Positions 49,764 through 63,386 are shown, counted from the first letter of the stretch. The stretch is DNA of 64,000 nt from Seriola aureovittata (GCF_021018895.1 NC_079366.1:20801896-20865895); one strand, 5' to 3'. A program made the numbers and translations. Notes: generated by a model from the letters alone, not told the origin.

Positions 49764-51036
49764 GCACTCGTGCACATTTGCACCTCTGCCCCACGAGCTG
49801 ACTGAATCACAGCAAATCCTACAGCAACAACACACACACATTCATCTAACACCTTTTTCGTTATGCTTCCACATTAACACAACGGGTTCTCTAGGTATGT
49901 CGGCAACAGGACAGGCATCACCAAACATACTTCAGATTTTGTTTTGTAATTATATGATTGAATTTTCTTTACTCACCCCCCCACCCCCTGCCCCCCCACC
50001 CCCCCCACCCCCATCCAACACAGACTCAACCAACTGACCCACTGTCAACAGAGCTTTGAGAATCTCTCTTCTAAAGGGAGAATCCATTGTCCGTTGGTAA
50101 CAAGGCTCTCACCAAAAGTGAGAGTTGGATCTTGTGTAGAGTGAGGCCATTATTTCCAGTGGAGGGGGCAGCTGAGAGAGACATAGGGGGGCACACTACC
50201 CTGATTTTCCCACAAGGTTTTACATTTACAGTTCCACTAAATTTAATTTTAAAGCCAAATACGAAGGGGAGGGTAAAAGTGGAGGCAGAAGTTATGATGG
50301 GCAACAATTTCATGGTGGAGATGAATGGAGAAAAAATCTCCATCTCTGTATTCACATAGCTGTGTAACTGTCTTAATCACAGCGTAAGAGAGGATGGATG
50401 TACCAGGTCAGAAAATCATTTGATAGTTGACATTAGCGTCATAGATAGCTGCTTTGTAGGGTTATGTGCTGCTCTTCATTTTCTCGCACTGCCTCGCGAA
50501 AAAGTGTGTCGGCTCCGGGAAAGGCTTACACATGAGCCAAGAGGTGTGGGGATATTGTGTGTGTGGGAAAAGGAAGAAAGAGAAGAAGATGTAGAAGGAG
50601 AAGAAAAAGAAGATGAGGTTGAGTTCCATCACTTGCCTAATGACTGGGTTGGTTTCAGGGCATTTCACAGACGTGTACATCGAGGCACCCCGAGGCCATC
50701 CCTCTGCTTTTGCTCCGTCTTCTTTCCTCCTCTTTACTCCACAGTCATCCGCACTCACACTTGGATAATTCTCTTCTAATCATCTCTAGCTTTTCTCCTC
50801 CTCCGCCCTCATTTACTTCCCTCGTGTCTCCCTCCCCTTTCACTCTGCCTCTTCTCACCTCATCAGACAGGCCTCCACCCCACCTCTCCGCTGCCTCCAT
50901 CCCCTCGCTCCTGTCCTCTCTCACTGACCCGTGCTCCCCCCCAGTCACAGGGCGTTGTGTCTCTACCTGCCAGGCTCCCTGACAGCCCCACGTCCCCCCT
51001 CACCCCCTGAGAGGAGACCGCCTGCCCATCCGGAAC

Positions 51037-51050
51037 GCTGCCGTGGCAAC
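51037..51050 (+). promoter_or_regulatory. RFX X-box-like site
   Basis: GCTGCCGTGGCAAC, close to the consensus GTTGCCATGGCAAC, within a C-rich low-complexity block. Confidence 0.45.
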
Positions 51051-52129
51051 CCTGGCAGCGCCCCCATTGTACACCCCCACCCTCCACTCAACCCCCCACC
51101 CCCCCCCCCCCCCCTCTACAACCCAATCTCCACTGAACTCAGCACTGAGAGTTTGACAAAGTCCTTCCCTACAGTCTCTTCCCTCTGCTAACTTTCCATC
51201 TCTCATTATTCTGTTTTTACCCTTCCTCTCTCACGGCCCCAAGATTTTCTCACTGTCTGACCCGAATAATATGTCTTTACCTCTTTTAGCTTTCTGCTCC
51301 CTTTGACACTGAAACACTGTCTCAACCTACCGAGGCCCAGATAAAAGAGAGCATGATGTCAGTGGTTCTTGCAGTGACCTTCATAAATATTTGCTTGAGG
51401 ATTGCTGTTTGTTGTGGCGGGACAAGACAATACTGACAAGAAAGACAGCACCGGAGGTAGCAGATTAAATTACCTTATTGGACCAAAAATAAGACAATAT
51501 TTTTATTTATCTATTATGTTTTCAAAAGTAGGATCATATTATATTCAAGGACTAGAAAATTACATATTCATCATATCAGATTTTTGAATTGAAAAGAGTC
51601 CCAGTCCCAGTCCCAGCCCTATTATGGGTTGTTTGTAGCCTTAATGTTGCTAGGCTTAACAAGTTTCTTGATGTCTGTTTATAGTGTTTTTTTTGTTAGT
51701 TTTTTAGTAAAATTAGATCATGTGAATGTGAAAAATGATTCGAGCGCACAAGTGTGGGCGACGAAGAGCTCCAATACTTTGATCAAAGACGCTAACAAAT
51801 CTTTTATTAAATGCTCACTTTTATAAGCAAAGAGCAGTTATATCAGGTCTGGTACTACAGTCAAAATTAAACTTGTACTGCTACAGGACATTTGCAACTA
51901 GTTTTTGTAGTTCCAACAACTCTGACAGAGTGATTCATCTTCTATCTCGCTGATTGTGTCGCATCAATTTCAGGAGTCGCTTCTTCCCTGTCCAACTGTC
52001 ATTCATCATATCAGCCTATAATATTTTTGAACCAAGACTTGCAGATTAAGAACCCCATGAGAAATAAGGTTTGCCAAATTTCATAGGCTAAGCCTGTGAT
52101 TTTAGTGTGTCAGAGGCATGATTAGTAAG

Positions 52130-52215
52130 CAGGTAGATAAAAATATCAGACCTGACTCGGTATCAGCAGATACACAATATAAATGGACTTGGATCAGGGA
52201 GGGACATACCTAGTA
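52130..52215. repeat. Possible fish repeat fragment (GGTATCAGCAGATACAC type)
   Basis: CGGTATCAGCAGATACACAA followed by GGACTTGGATCAGG resembles a tandem-rich fish interspersed repeat. It is short and uncertain. Confidence 0.3.
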
Positions 52216-53760
52216 ACTTGTACTGTTGTCACAGAGAAGAAGTAAAAACAAGTCAAAAGCATCTCCTGATATCTGTCCTGGAGAAAATGACCAAGACCAA
52301 ATCATCTGTCAAGCAGCCAACATTTAAGGTGTCATAGAATGTCATGACGAGGGCCTTAAAAAGACAAGAAGACAGTCTTAACTACAAGAGTGTGACAGGA
52401 GTGTGTGAGTATGAGACTAGATGAGACAGACAAATGTAAGATTTAGATCTTGCTTTGAGGGAAGTTTTACATATTTCACTTTTTCTTTTTTTAAATAAAA
52501 ACAGCTTCAAGGACTATCTCCTTGGACTAATAGTATCTTCAGGAAACTTGTCTAGCCTGATCAAATACTGGTGTAAAAATCCAACCAAATGGGGATTTAC
52601 CAGTCTAATGCTTACTGTATGTCTGGGTATGAGTGTGTATGCAAATGTGTTTCGAGAGAGGTCATCAGTAACCAGCTGTGCATCTGCTCAGCGGTGAGGT
52701 AGTGAAGTAATGGGAATCATACCAGTCAGCCTTTGTGAGTAACAGGGAAGTCCGCGACTGCTTTTGATATAAAAAAAATAAAAATTGAATGATCTCACAA
52801 AAGCTGATACGTGGTCCAAAAGAACTGTGTACCATCTGAATCCTCCCCGAAAACTAATGATGAGGTGGGAACAAAAAACATGTGGGTTACATTAGCCAGG
52901 GGAGTCTTTATTTATGGCGCACACATGACAAGGAACATAACTGCTAACAACACGACAAACACACAAACACTTGTGACTCTTCCCGGCCAAAGAACGCTCC
53001 CAAATAAATGTCACACAAATCATCTTGCGGTAGTAAAACCACTTCGCAAATAAGCAACAAAGTTTTGATTTAAGTTTTTCACTTCTGAGGAAAGAAGAGT
53101 TTCAATCACAAAAAAAAAAAAGAAAAGAAAAAAAACAAAGTTTGGGTTCAATTCTCACTCCCAGCACATCCTTCTTCTCTGTCTTTCTTCTTTATCTTTT
53201 TTTCAACTGTGAGAATGAAGAGGAGAAAAGTAGGAAGTGCAGCTTCAAAAGTAATATATTTTTCATTTTTAAAGTTCTGCATGTTGTCGGCACCAACCAA
53301 ACGTCTGAACATTAAAAAGTCATTTTAGCTTCTCTCCCTGTGAGCCCGTGGAGAGGTTGTAAGTGTAATGCCCATTGCTGCCCTCCAAGTCTCTTGTAAT
53401 TGAATACGATCCCACAGGCCAGGCAAAAAAAAAAAAAAAAAAAATCAGGTTAGTGAATGCAGAAAGAAAAGACAAAAAAAAATATGAAGAAACGATTATT
53501 ATTCCACCATCAGGTTTCAATTACAAGGAAGAGGGGGGGTTAAGTGAACATCAAGTCATATTAAAGTATATAGGAGGCCACTGGCATTGGGAGACTTTGT
53601 TGAAAGCTTTCGTGTATTAACACACATTCTTACACGTGGCCAAGTTACATTATTTGATTATTACAACCGTAGCCACAGGTTTGGCGTGCAGGCTTTGAGT
53701 TCCTGCTCTCGCCTTAGAACCACTTCCATGGAGAACAAGAACCTATTAGTCTGAGAACAG

Positions 53761-53764
<4 letters not shown>

Positions 53765-53818
<54 letters not shown>

Positions 53819-53865
53819 AAAGATCTCCTGTCTACATCTGGCATGCACAGAGGCCAGAAACCCAG

Positions 53866-53905
<40 letters not shown>
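53765..53905. repeat. (GA)n and (GT)n arrays
   Basis: (GA)n at 53765-53818 and (TG)n at 53867-53905, 50 bp apart. Confidence 0.9.
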
Positions 53906-53906
<1 letters not shown>

Positions 53907-54369
53907 GTGTAGGGCATGGGTGTATATTTCATCTTGCATGTCTGCGTTGCATTGCTTTAATACATAAGACACGTAGAACAGATTTAATGACAGAATGGAC
54001 GTGAGTCTCTGTGTAATGAACCTGCATTGTAAAAATTTTGATTCACAAAACAGTGACTGCTGTTCATTATCTTCCAGTCACTCATAAATCATCTCAAGCT
54101 CCTTTAATTCTCGTCTCTGTCTGAGCGTTTATGTTCACTCTGCTGTCTGCCTCTCTTTCTCTCGCAGTCAGTCTTTCTCACTTTGTCCTTACACACCACC
54201 ACACCAGGTTCTGTCACCTGTCTCTGCTCGTTCTATCACTCCCTGCGAGGCAGAGAGATGGCCACCGCATTCCCAGAGGCAAGACATAAAGGGCTGTGAA
54301 TGGATGGATGGATGGCGAGGGGGACGAAACCGAAGACTAAATTATTAAGTGACACTTCGCCTCGCTTTG

Positions 54370-54400
54370 ACACACACACACACACACACACAGACACACT
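54370..54400. repeat. (CA)n
   Basis: About 14 CA units ending in CAGACACAC. Confidence 0.85.
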
Positions 54401-56029
54401 TACAAGGCAGGCAAGAGGGTAAACGCATTAGAACAGTTAGCCCCCTGAATGCACCCGACAACTCAGCTACACGTTAACTCACGTCAAAATCATCAAACCA
54501 GGCCTGGGGCTCTTAAAATTTTTACGCTGGTGCTTGAAGGGACGTTGTGGAGCCTGGGAGGCTTTCTGAGAGTGAGTGACCCTGTCATCGCAGCCATCGC
54601 TGCCAATAAATAAGTAAATATGGGAGTGGAGTGGCTAAGCAGCGTTGCCACAGAGTTGACAGCACCTATCCACTGTGAGTTTGTGCCCCTGTGTGAACAT
54701 CCGCAAATACGTAATTGCACCTGTACGTGTTTGTGTTTGTGGGTGTATGTGTGTGTGTGTGTCCTCTCCCAACCTCTGACAAGCTGCAGGGGGGCCTTGC
54801 TCTTGCCACCATCTCCCCAGTTAGAATGTGCCAAAGTGGGGCTTCATGCACTTAAGGTCCACATGGCCTTGATTTCCTGTGGACAAGGCTAGAGCACACT
54901 GGGAGAGCTCTGGTCTAATTTGGTTCATAAGGAGACAGGATGAAGGGCCATTTGGCCACCATGGACACAGGCTCTATGTCGAGGTCTTACAGCCACTCTG
55001 TTCTTAGCTTGTTGGGTGGAAGCAGGATTACACAAGTGGCTAGGTGAGCTGAGGTTCTCTACCTACCTCTACCTACTCACTCCAAGTGAAATGGTCCTTT
55101 CATACACTGAAGATACTGAGCATCAAAAAGACAAAAAAAAAATTCCAAAAAAAGAATAAAACATTAAAATAAAATGATCACTCATGTCTAGTGTATCCAA
55201 TCATGCGGACAGTTTTGGTTTAATTTTTTTGGCTTTTCTGCCTCCAAACCAGAATGATGAATAATAATTGTTCACAATGAAGTTCAACATTGTCTCTGGA
55301 AAGACAGCTTCTGATCTGATTTTTTTTAAATGATTTTTATGCTTTGAACACCACAAACAAAATTCATTAGCCTCCACTGTATTGGAGAAATCTCAGTGAT
55401 AGATTTAAAACCCTGAATGAATAAAACCCAAGCTGTCTACATGGAAATATAAAGTAGAAGAAAATGAAAAATATGTTCTGGGTCCATTTATTTTGTAGTA
55501 GAAGTCACTGGACTCCATTTTCATCTTGAAATACTTAGAAGTTTAAAAAAAAACTCCAATGGAATGAGATGATTTCTCATGTTTCAGACAGATTTATCCT
55601 TCTGGAGTTTTCAAGAAATGAAGTTTGTTAAAGCAACACAATAAGCCAGATATCATCACAAGTATCAATAAAATCCAACTTGACCCTACAAAATTCTTGA
55701 AACAAATTTATTTGCACTGAAAACAGATGCCATTATAGGATTTTAGATCTCAGTAATTTTCCACAGGGTTTATTTTGCATTTGTATATTTATTCCATAAG
55801 TCATCACTAAACAGGGCTGCTGTGTTTGACTTGCATTATTAAAAGTGATCACTAGCCTACTGTGCGAACAATATGGTACTTGACCTAACAGGAATATGCG
55901 ACGGCATAGTGATACTTAAACAACTGTAAAGAGTGTTTGTGGGCCCATAAATGTTCTCACACAGTTTGGATGCGTCTGTATCTGTGTGTGCATGTGTACG
56001 TGTGCGCATGTATGTGTCTATCTGTGGGT

Positions 56030-56210
56030 ACGCTCATTGTAAAGCCTGCTAATTGCAGTTGAGACTCCTTTAATTAACACAAAGAGAGGTCTCCAGGGGA
56101 TGTATGGGCACTGTGAGTGTGTCACGAGTTTATATCTAGCCAACCTGTGGGACACAACAGCCTAATCAGAGCCTTTTAAGTTCTGCCATGCTTACACTGG
56201 AGGATTAACT
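56030..56210. other. CNE candidate
   Basis: GCTAATTGCAG (56048-56058) and TTTAATTAACAC (56069-56080) in repeat-free DNA. Confidence 0.35.
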
Positions 56211-57776
56211 GAAGACACACTTTAGTCGTGGAAAATGAGACAACCGAGGATCGCGTTGGTCTGGCTGACAAAACAAGCAAGGCATTAAAAAAAAAAAAAA
56301 AAAAATACCCAAATGTGTGTGGAAAACTAACACTTTGAACTAAGTACACAGTATTGCTGACAATAAAAGGTGCAGTATTTTAAGTTGTAATGGTTTTATT
56401 TAGCTCAAGAGCCTTGCTCAACTGTAAACAACACGGTTGCCCTGCTGTTGTTGTTTGCAGATTGATGGTTTGTGTATGGCAAAGGGCGCCACAAGAGGCA
56501 TGACACGGGATATGCCTCAATCTTTCTCTCTTCCCATTGTCCACCCACCTCCATCTTCATTTGCTCACTCGTTCCTCCGCTCGCTTCAAAAAATAACTTC
56601 CTCTCTTTTTATTATTCCTGCCAATTTGGACAGGAGCCCTGGTCAAAGACAGATTACACTAAGTCGCATATCAAACCTAATCAATCTTCAGCCCCGGGAA
56701 GGCATCACTCTCCCAATGAATAATTACAGCAATCCAGTTATGAGCTGCCAGTGCCAAAATGTTGCCACCACCATCTTTTAGGATGCTGGAACCCCCTGCG
56801 AATTAACCAATGAACTTTGAGGGGGGAAGTTTGTGAGTATGTGTGTGGTCCAAGAAAAGAGAAATACAGAGGCGAGACAAGATGAACATCCAGTCATGAC
56901 AAGTGCTACTGTTTTTCCTTTGAGAATTAATAAAGTAATCTGAACTGCACTAAATCCAACTGGCACCTGGGGTATGCAGAGGTTGGAGAGCTGATATGTG
57001 GAGAGAATGCGAGTGATCATGAGGGTGTTTTGATCCAGGATTTAGTCTGGCAGGGCTGCTGTAGTCAAACTAAAGCCAAACTCAATTTGGCCTTCATACA
57101 TCTTTAGTACAGCTCTGTCTCACAATAGAAGAAACATGCTACACCGACCTCTGCTGCAAACACCCACAAACACACACATACAACAAGATAAAGATAATTA
57201 AAAGGAGAGAAAGGGATACGGTTTGAAGAGGGAGAAAAAGATAAAAGACGGTAGAGAGAGGGAAGATGGAGCGGAGTGAATGATGAATGAACAAATCATT
57301 GTCTTGGTGAGCAGTGGGGAGAAGACGCTCCAGTCGTACACTGTCGGTCAGTCATTCAAGCGGCGATACGTGATGTATGAAAGTGTGCGTGTGTCGGACA
57401 AGATGAGGTTCTTTCATCAAGAGGCGCGTCGAGTGGAAATATTGAGAGAAAATTGACAAGAAACTGCGTTTCTCTTCCGTGCGAGAGAGGGAGGCCACCG
57501 CGTTGTGCATGGGAGGAAGTGGTGGAGAGTGGAGGGAGGAAGAAGCGAAAAGGGGGAGAGGAGTGAGTGCATAACTGCAGGGCAGCTGTATTGAGCGGAG
57601 GAGGGTGTCATTTAGAAAGTGGCTGGCTCAGCAATGGCCATTAGTAGCGCTGTGACACAGTGGACCGTCAAGCAAACAGATAGACAGGCGGAGGAACCAG
57701 CATGGATGTGGGCAGGCAGGCGAGCAGGAGAACAGATGAACAGGTTCAAAATTAAAAGGTTGAAAACAAACCATCA

Positions 57777-57870
57777 ATTGTTGTCATTGTTGATGAATGT
57801 CTCGATAATCTTTTCTAATAATCAGTTGATCATCAAGTCTAAAAAAAATTTTCAAAAACAGACCAATACT
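57777..57870 (+). repeat. Partial copy of the same dispersed percomorph repeat
   Basis: GTTGATGAATGTCTCGATAA and TAATAATCAGTTGATCATCA match the 5' part of the element seen at 26440. The copy breaks off in an A-rich stretch. Confidence 0.45.
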
Positions 57871-57922
57871 TATTATAGTTTCTCAGTATGACTTTAAAAA
57901 TCTGACATTGTCAAACCGGAGG

Positions 57923-57941
57923 ATATATATATATTATATCC

Positions 57942-57975
<34 letters not shown>

Positions 57976-57976
57976 T
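57923..57976. repeat. AT palindrome followed by poly-T
   Basis: GGATATATAT...ATTATATCC is an imperfect inverted repeat, followed by (TA)n and a run of about 19 T. Confidence 0.75.
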
Positions 57977-58176
57977 AATTTATTTAATTTTTTTTCCTGT
58001 CTATCCTGACTGATCAGCCCTATAATGAACAGTAAGAATTGGTTAAAATTAGCAAATTAACAGGTTATAAATGAACTAGTTTAAAAATGTTGGCATATAT
58101 GCAGTAATATGATTCGCTTAACAGTTCTCTACCGATTTAGCATTGCACTCTTGTCAGATTGTCAGACTCACATGGA

Positions 58177-58213
58177 CAGTTAAAGTTAACAGTTAAAGTT
58201 AACAGTTAAGTTA
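58177..58213. repeat. Short 13-bp tandem repeat
   Basis: CAGTTAAAGTTAA repeated nearly three times, containing GTTAAC palindromes. Confidence 0.75.
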
Positions 58214-58224
58214 AAAATCTGGTG

Positions 58225-58610
58225 CCTATGTCACCCACAATGCAACTCAACCATAGATCGTTTTTTTGGAGATTCGGGTGTGTCATGCTAGTGGCCGTTA
58301 ATGTAGCCATGAGCGGTTAGCCTCAAGCAAAGATGAGGAGGGGGCTACAGAGATCTGAAAAGATCAATTCTCTATAGCTCCACCCCCCCGACCCACCTCC
58401 CACCCCCAGATGTTTTTATTTTCAAACTTGTGGTCTTCAGCCCCAGATGATGGCGACGCAAATGACATCACATGGGTCGATTTATTATATTTTAAATCGC
58501 TCCACCTGAAATGACAATAATACGACTTTTTCCACGGGTGCAGTAGCCAAGACCCGTCAAAAGACGCTGATGTGTGAAATTGGGGGAGTTCCCCTTTATT
58601 GGAAGAAACG
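58225..58610. repeat. Possible non-autonomous interspersed repeat
   Basis: Starts near TCTGGTGCCTATGTCACCC and ends near GGGGGAGTTCCCCTTTATTG, with CACCCCCCCGACCCACC in the middle. Composition and phrases recall abundant fish elements, but no terminal repeats were confirmed. Confidence 0.3.
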
Positions 58611-59749
58611 AAAAAAGATTATCAAAGCTTCAAATTGCGATTCTATTGAAATGAGACCTTGAAAAATACTGGGAGGATACTAATATTTATACCATTTTAG
58701 GTAATCTAATATTTTAAGCCATGGAAGCCTCTTATAACATTATGGTGAAAGACTAGATACTTAATACTGGAATAATATAGCCATTCCGAAAACCACAAAC
58801 CCAGCGCCGCACCGCAAATAACTATGATTTTAAACAAGAAGGAGTGAAAGAGAGAGAAAGAGAGTAAAGAAACCAAGAGAGAGAGAGAGACATAACTAAA
58901 AATTACTCAAGCCCATGAAATTCCTTAGACAGCAGAACTAGCAGTGAAGGCTAAACACTCCAGAGTCAGGGTGTTGGCAGACACAAAACATCGCCACAGC
59001 ATGAAATCTGAGGCTTTGAAAATTCACCGATCGCAACCTCGCAACCCAATCACAACCCTTAGTTCATCGTAAAGCACCAATCATAACCAGGGTTGTATCA
59101 GAACAAGGCGATAAATGCTGGTAATCTGATGAAATAAGACGTCTTTCTCCTAATTGGTAATTGTGCGTATCTAAAACTGTGACAGATTATTCCTCATCAA
59201 ATATCACTAATTCATGACTCTTGACCTGGCAGGGGGTTACAAATCACAGACACACTCCCTCTCTTAGCTTTCTGTCTATTTTTGTCCAACAGTCTCACTA
59301 AATGACTTTTAGGTGAAACGCTACAATCATGCCTTATTTATTTGCCTGAAAGACAATCCGAGCTTTCACTTCACTTTCCCACCGGTCTGTCCAGCTGCCC
59401 AGTGCCAGAAAGCATTTTGCTGGGGACAGTGTGGTCCTGTTGGAGTGGCAGGAATTCACAAACAGTGGGGGCAAACCAAGGTTACTGAGACGGAGGGCCC
59501 AGGCACGCTCCCAAACGAGGCAGGCGGCGACGCAGCCAGCACAATCTGGGGTCCTTCTGCTGACTAGCCATGCTAGGACTCATGGGAAGGGAATGTAAGG
59601 CCCTGTCACGGGCCAAGTTTGGAGGAGTGTGGAGTGAGAGACAAACTGTTTGAAGGGGAACGGGGTTAGCACATGAGAACGCTGCATGTGCGTGTGTGTG
59701 TGTTTAAAAACCTTGACAAGTAAACTCTGGCTGCCATCACTCGTCACTT

Positions 59750-60180
59750 CTTTGTGTTGGAAAAGACCGCCTTGCCACACCCCGCGGTATTCCTGTGCAG
59801 GCCAAGTCTTCTCCCATTCCAATGAGGAGACATTAAGGGAAGAATAATCACTTTGGACGCAAGCTGCCAATTTAGTCTGAACTTATTTATCTCATTTAGA
59901 GTCAGTTTGGAGGGATATACACATGGCAAATACCGACTTCTCAGTTCCCACAGACGGAGGAAGAGAGACCGCTGGCAGCACTGACAATATTCCTCCATTG
60001 AGCTTTTCTTTACTGTAACAGGAGAGGGGGTGACAACGGTTTGCCAAACCCTGACAACTGCAATCCTGTCACTGCTCACTGCCAGTTTATCTGAGGCTTC
60101 TCTTTTTTTCAGTGGATGTTTTACCTCTAATTCAATTTCTTCTGGTGTTTCAAGCATTAAATTTTGAATTAGCATCTCCT
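59750..60180 (-). other. Repeat-free segment with a 143-codon minus-strand frame, not assigned
   Basis: The longest frame in the window that is not low-complexity (minus, 60175 to 59744; starts MLIQNLMLETPEE). It has mixed composition and no recognised motif. It could be a retained transposon fragment, a conserved non-coding element, or chance. No splice or promoter context supports a gene. Confidence 0.2.
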
Positions 60181-60581
60181 AAAAAACAAGTTTACCTTTA
60201 CTAAAAAAAAAAGGTCACGTACACACACACATACGCACTTGATAGATGTGGAGGAGGGATAACGGCCACCGTAGCAGCTCGCCTCCACCCAAACCACATG
60301 ATGCAGGGACCCCCCAAAAACTCATATCCTACATGGCTCTGGCTGTGCATACTAACTAGTCAGCACAGCACCCAAAGGGGGTACAGTAATGCAACTGGAG
60401 ATGGCCTCTCTTCTCTTGGAGCATGCACACATGTTAGCATGCACACACAGGCACACACACACACACACACACAGGCACATTAGGTTTAGTCTAATTAGCG
60501 CTGGTATTTTCAGGGCTTGTTTGCGCAAATTGGAAATATGTGATGTGAATTAAAATATGGCCGGGGTTTTTTGTTCCCAGT

Positions 60582-60601
60582 AAAAAAAAAAAAAAAAAAA
60601 A
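60582..60601. repeat. Poly-A run, followed by GA-rich tract
   Basis: About 20 A, followed at 60660-60775 by imperfect (GA)n purine-rich DNA. Source of the spurious low-complexity frames here. Confidence 0.75.
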
Positions 60602-60866
60602 TAGAAAGGGGTTTCACCTTGCCCCTTTGTTGGGGCTCATACGAAAGTAATTTAGTCCAGAGAGAGAAAGAGGGAAAGGGAGAGAGGTACAGAAAGAGAG
60701 AGGTAGTAAAAAAAAAAAAGACAGAGGGAGAAAGAGAGAGAAAGGCAGAGACAGAAAGAGAAAGGGGGAGGGAGATACATTCCGTTTGGCCCAGAGTGAG
60801 AGGCACTGTGGGTGTCTGAGGGCCCTCGCTGCCAGTAATTGCTTCCATATAGGACCCGTCCATGGT

Positions 60867-60907
60867 CACACACACACACACACACACACGCACACACATA
60901 CACACAG
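60867..60907. repeat. Imperfect (CA)n
   Basis: CA array with GC and TA interruptions. Confidence 0.85.
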
Positions 60908-61816
60908 TTCACAATGTAAAAGCAGACACTTATCCATAAAAATCCACCATTCAAAAAAACCTAGAAAAACAGCAATTTACACTATTGAAATGTACACTAA
61001 AAGTTTTCACGTTTTTAAGAACCGAATCCTGTTCTCATGAGGTTTTGTCATAAAACAAAGAAAAGGGCACAGAGCTACTGCATGAGTCGACAGGGCACAG
61101 TAACAGGTTACCTGCATGAGAATGTACAACTCAGCTATTCTCAAAAAAAGGGATGCAAATCATCCTCAAATTAAAGTATTAGTGACTGATTCTGATTAAT
61201 GCTGGAATTATTCCTCTGCAAAGATACATGTAAACGGCTACCATGAGAGGGGTGCTTATGGGAGCTGATGCTCACATCTCAAGGATGTGTTGTTTGTACC
61301 TGCATGTCGAACAAACTGATTGTTTGATCCAACTCCTGTCAGAAAGTGGCTTCAAAACAAAACAGATTTAATGTGAATGTTGGAAAAGTTGTAGCCACAG
61401 ATATAGAAGAAACAGCCACACGAATGTCTCCAAACAACTCATACATGTTTGTTCACCTGCAGCCCAGAGATGCATGTTTCAGCCTAAACAGTGCTGTTGT
61501 GGTTAATGGGCTTTGGTTAATGAGGTACTTTCTTAAAGGCAGATGTCACGTTGTTATTTTCTAAATCTGATAGAAATCCATCCGTATATTAATAGAAAAT
61601 ATCTTACAGACGTGGACACTTTTCTGAAAAGAACATGACTTGTATCCACTGATGTTCTTGTCTTTTTCAGCAGTAAATTTAAACTGATGACAGTGTGTCC
61701 ACTTAGTCTCACCTGGTACCCGGTCTCTTCTGCTCGTCTTAATTTACTTTTTAAAGACATTCTTCCCAACATCTGTCTTTCCATCACTTATCTATCTTCT
61801 GTTGCTTACAACAGCT

Positions 61817-61829
61817 GTTGCTAGGCGAC
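61817..61829 (+). promoter_or_regulatory. RFX X-box-like site
   Basis: GTTGCTAGGCGAC, preceded by an E box (CAGCTG) at 61813-61818 and followed by single-copy AT-rich DNA. Confidence 0.45.
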
Positions 61830-62883
61830 AGTTCACGGCAGCGCAGGAGTAAATTAATATATTTACTGTTTATATAAAAGATTCCATAATTAGTCAATAG
61901 GATATTTTGTCATAAAAGCATCAGTGATTAATTCTGTTGAAATGTTAAAAAAATAAAACATAAAAATAAAAAAGGATATTGACCGCACCATTTTAATAAC
62001 ATGTTGCAGTACTTCATCAATGAAAATGGGATTTCTGTATGTGATTTGTGAGTGACTCCAACACTTATAAGTTTGAACAGGCCTGTACTTTTCAAGGCAA
62101 AAAAAAGCCTTTGTGTCCATATGTGCTGTGCACTCAAATGTGTGTCCAAATGTAGTTTCAAATATACTTTACTGACTTAAAGCAGTGTAGAAGCTCAGTT
62201 ACAGATCTATGCTTTCTTTTTCCCTGTCCTCCTGTATCACTGCAAGTGTGTATATTTCAGTACATGAACAGTGTAGGCTTCAGTCTGATGTATTTTCGGG
62301 TTCCTTCACCATGCAGTGACTATTTCGTGCACTCTCTCTTAGTGACACATAGACACCCACAGACACGTACGCACATGATTAATAACGGTGGGTCTGAAAG
62401 GGGCAACAATAGTCATCCTCTGCTCCACTGCCAAAAGAAAACATACAGTGTTACGTATATGTAACCACATGTGGTGGTGGCTACATCAGACTGTCATGCA
62501 CTACCTCTCATGTCAACAACAAAGAAAAAAATATTCTCATTTTCCCCATTTCTCCATACATATCATAAATCGACTTACATCATCTCATAGCCAGAGAGCA
62601 GAAAGGGTGAAGGGGGCAGACAGGAAGACAGAGACAGAAGATGGAAATAAAAAAATAGGACGGTTTAGATGGAAGGAGCGGGAAGAAGAGAGGGAGATAC
62701 TGTATTTTGAATCTGAATTATTTAAAGAGGAAATCAGTGTTGCCATTTAAACGAGTTACAGCCACTTTACCAGGTGCAAAAGCTCATAGCAGTACAGAGC
62801 CTTGAACTTGGACAGCAAAAGAGCCAACTACATAAAGATGAATCTTAACTTTACTGGGTTCTACTGAAGTTTAAATAGCAGAT

Positions 62884-62888
<5 letters not shown>

Positions 62889-62971
<83 letters not shown>
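62889..62971. repeat. Long (GT)n microsatellite
   Basis: About 41 uninterrupted GT units, ending in GCGTGCG. Confidence 0.95.
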
Positions 62972-62975
<4 letters not shown>

Positions 62976-63101
62976 CGAGGTTCAAAGCATTAATGTGAGT
63001 AAGACCACTTGAGAGCATTAGCATGGCAAGTTGAACAGGTGTGGGCTAAGTTTTCACCCGCTAAAACGAATGAAGTCACAGAGGCTTCCTGACGTGCACT
63101 C

Positions 63102-63112
63102 GCACACACACC

Positions 63113-63146
<34 letters not shown>
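63102..63146. repeat. (CA)n
   Basis: About 20 CA units with one CCAA interruption. It lies 130 bp from the (GT)n at 62889 in opposite orientation. Confidence 0.9.
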
Positions 63147-63150
<4 letters not shown>

Positions 63151-63298
63151 TCCATGGTTCCCACCTGAGCAGTAATTTTAAATGACTATGAGCCTGTGTG
63201 ACTGAATCGGCTGAGCTCACAAATCAAAGGCACGTGGGGTTAGTTGAAGATTTCCAGTTAGGTGGCAGAACAAGAATGTGCACGTATGTATGCTGTCC

Positions 63299-63314
63299 AA
63301 GTGTGTGTGTGTGC

Positions 63315-63351
<37 letters not shown>

Positions 63352-63354
63352 TGA

Positions 63355-63386
<32 letters not shown>
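63299..63386. repeat. Interrupted (GT)n with CG end
   Basis: GT array broken by GCTT and GAGTGAG, ending in CGCGCGTGTG. Confidence 0.9.

Noticed and set aside
60510..60954. Frames of 82-131 codons
   Set aside because: Generated by poly-A, GA-rich and CA tracts.
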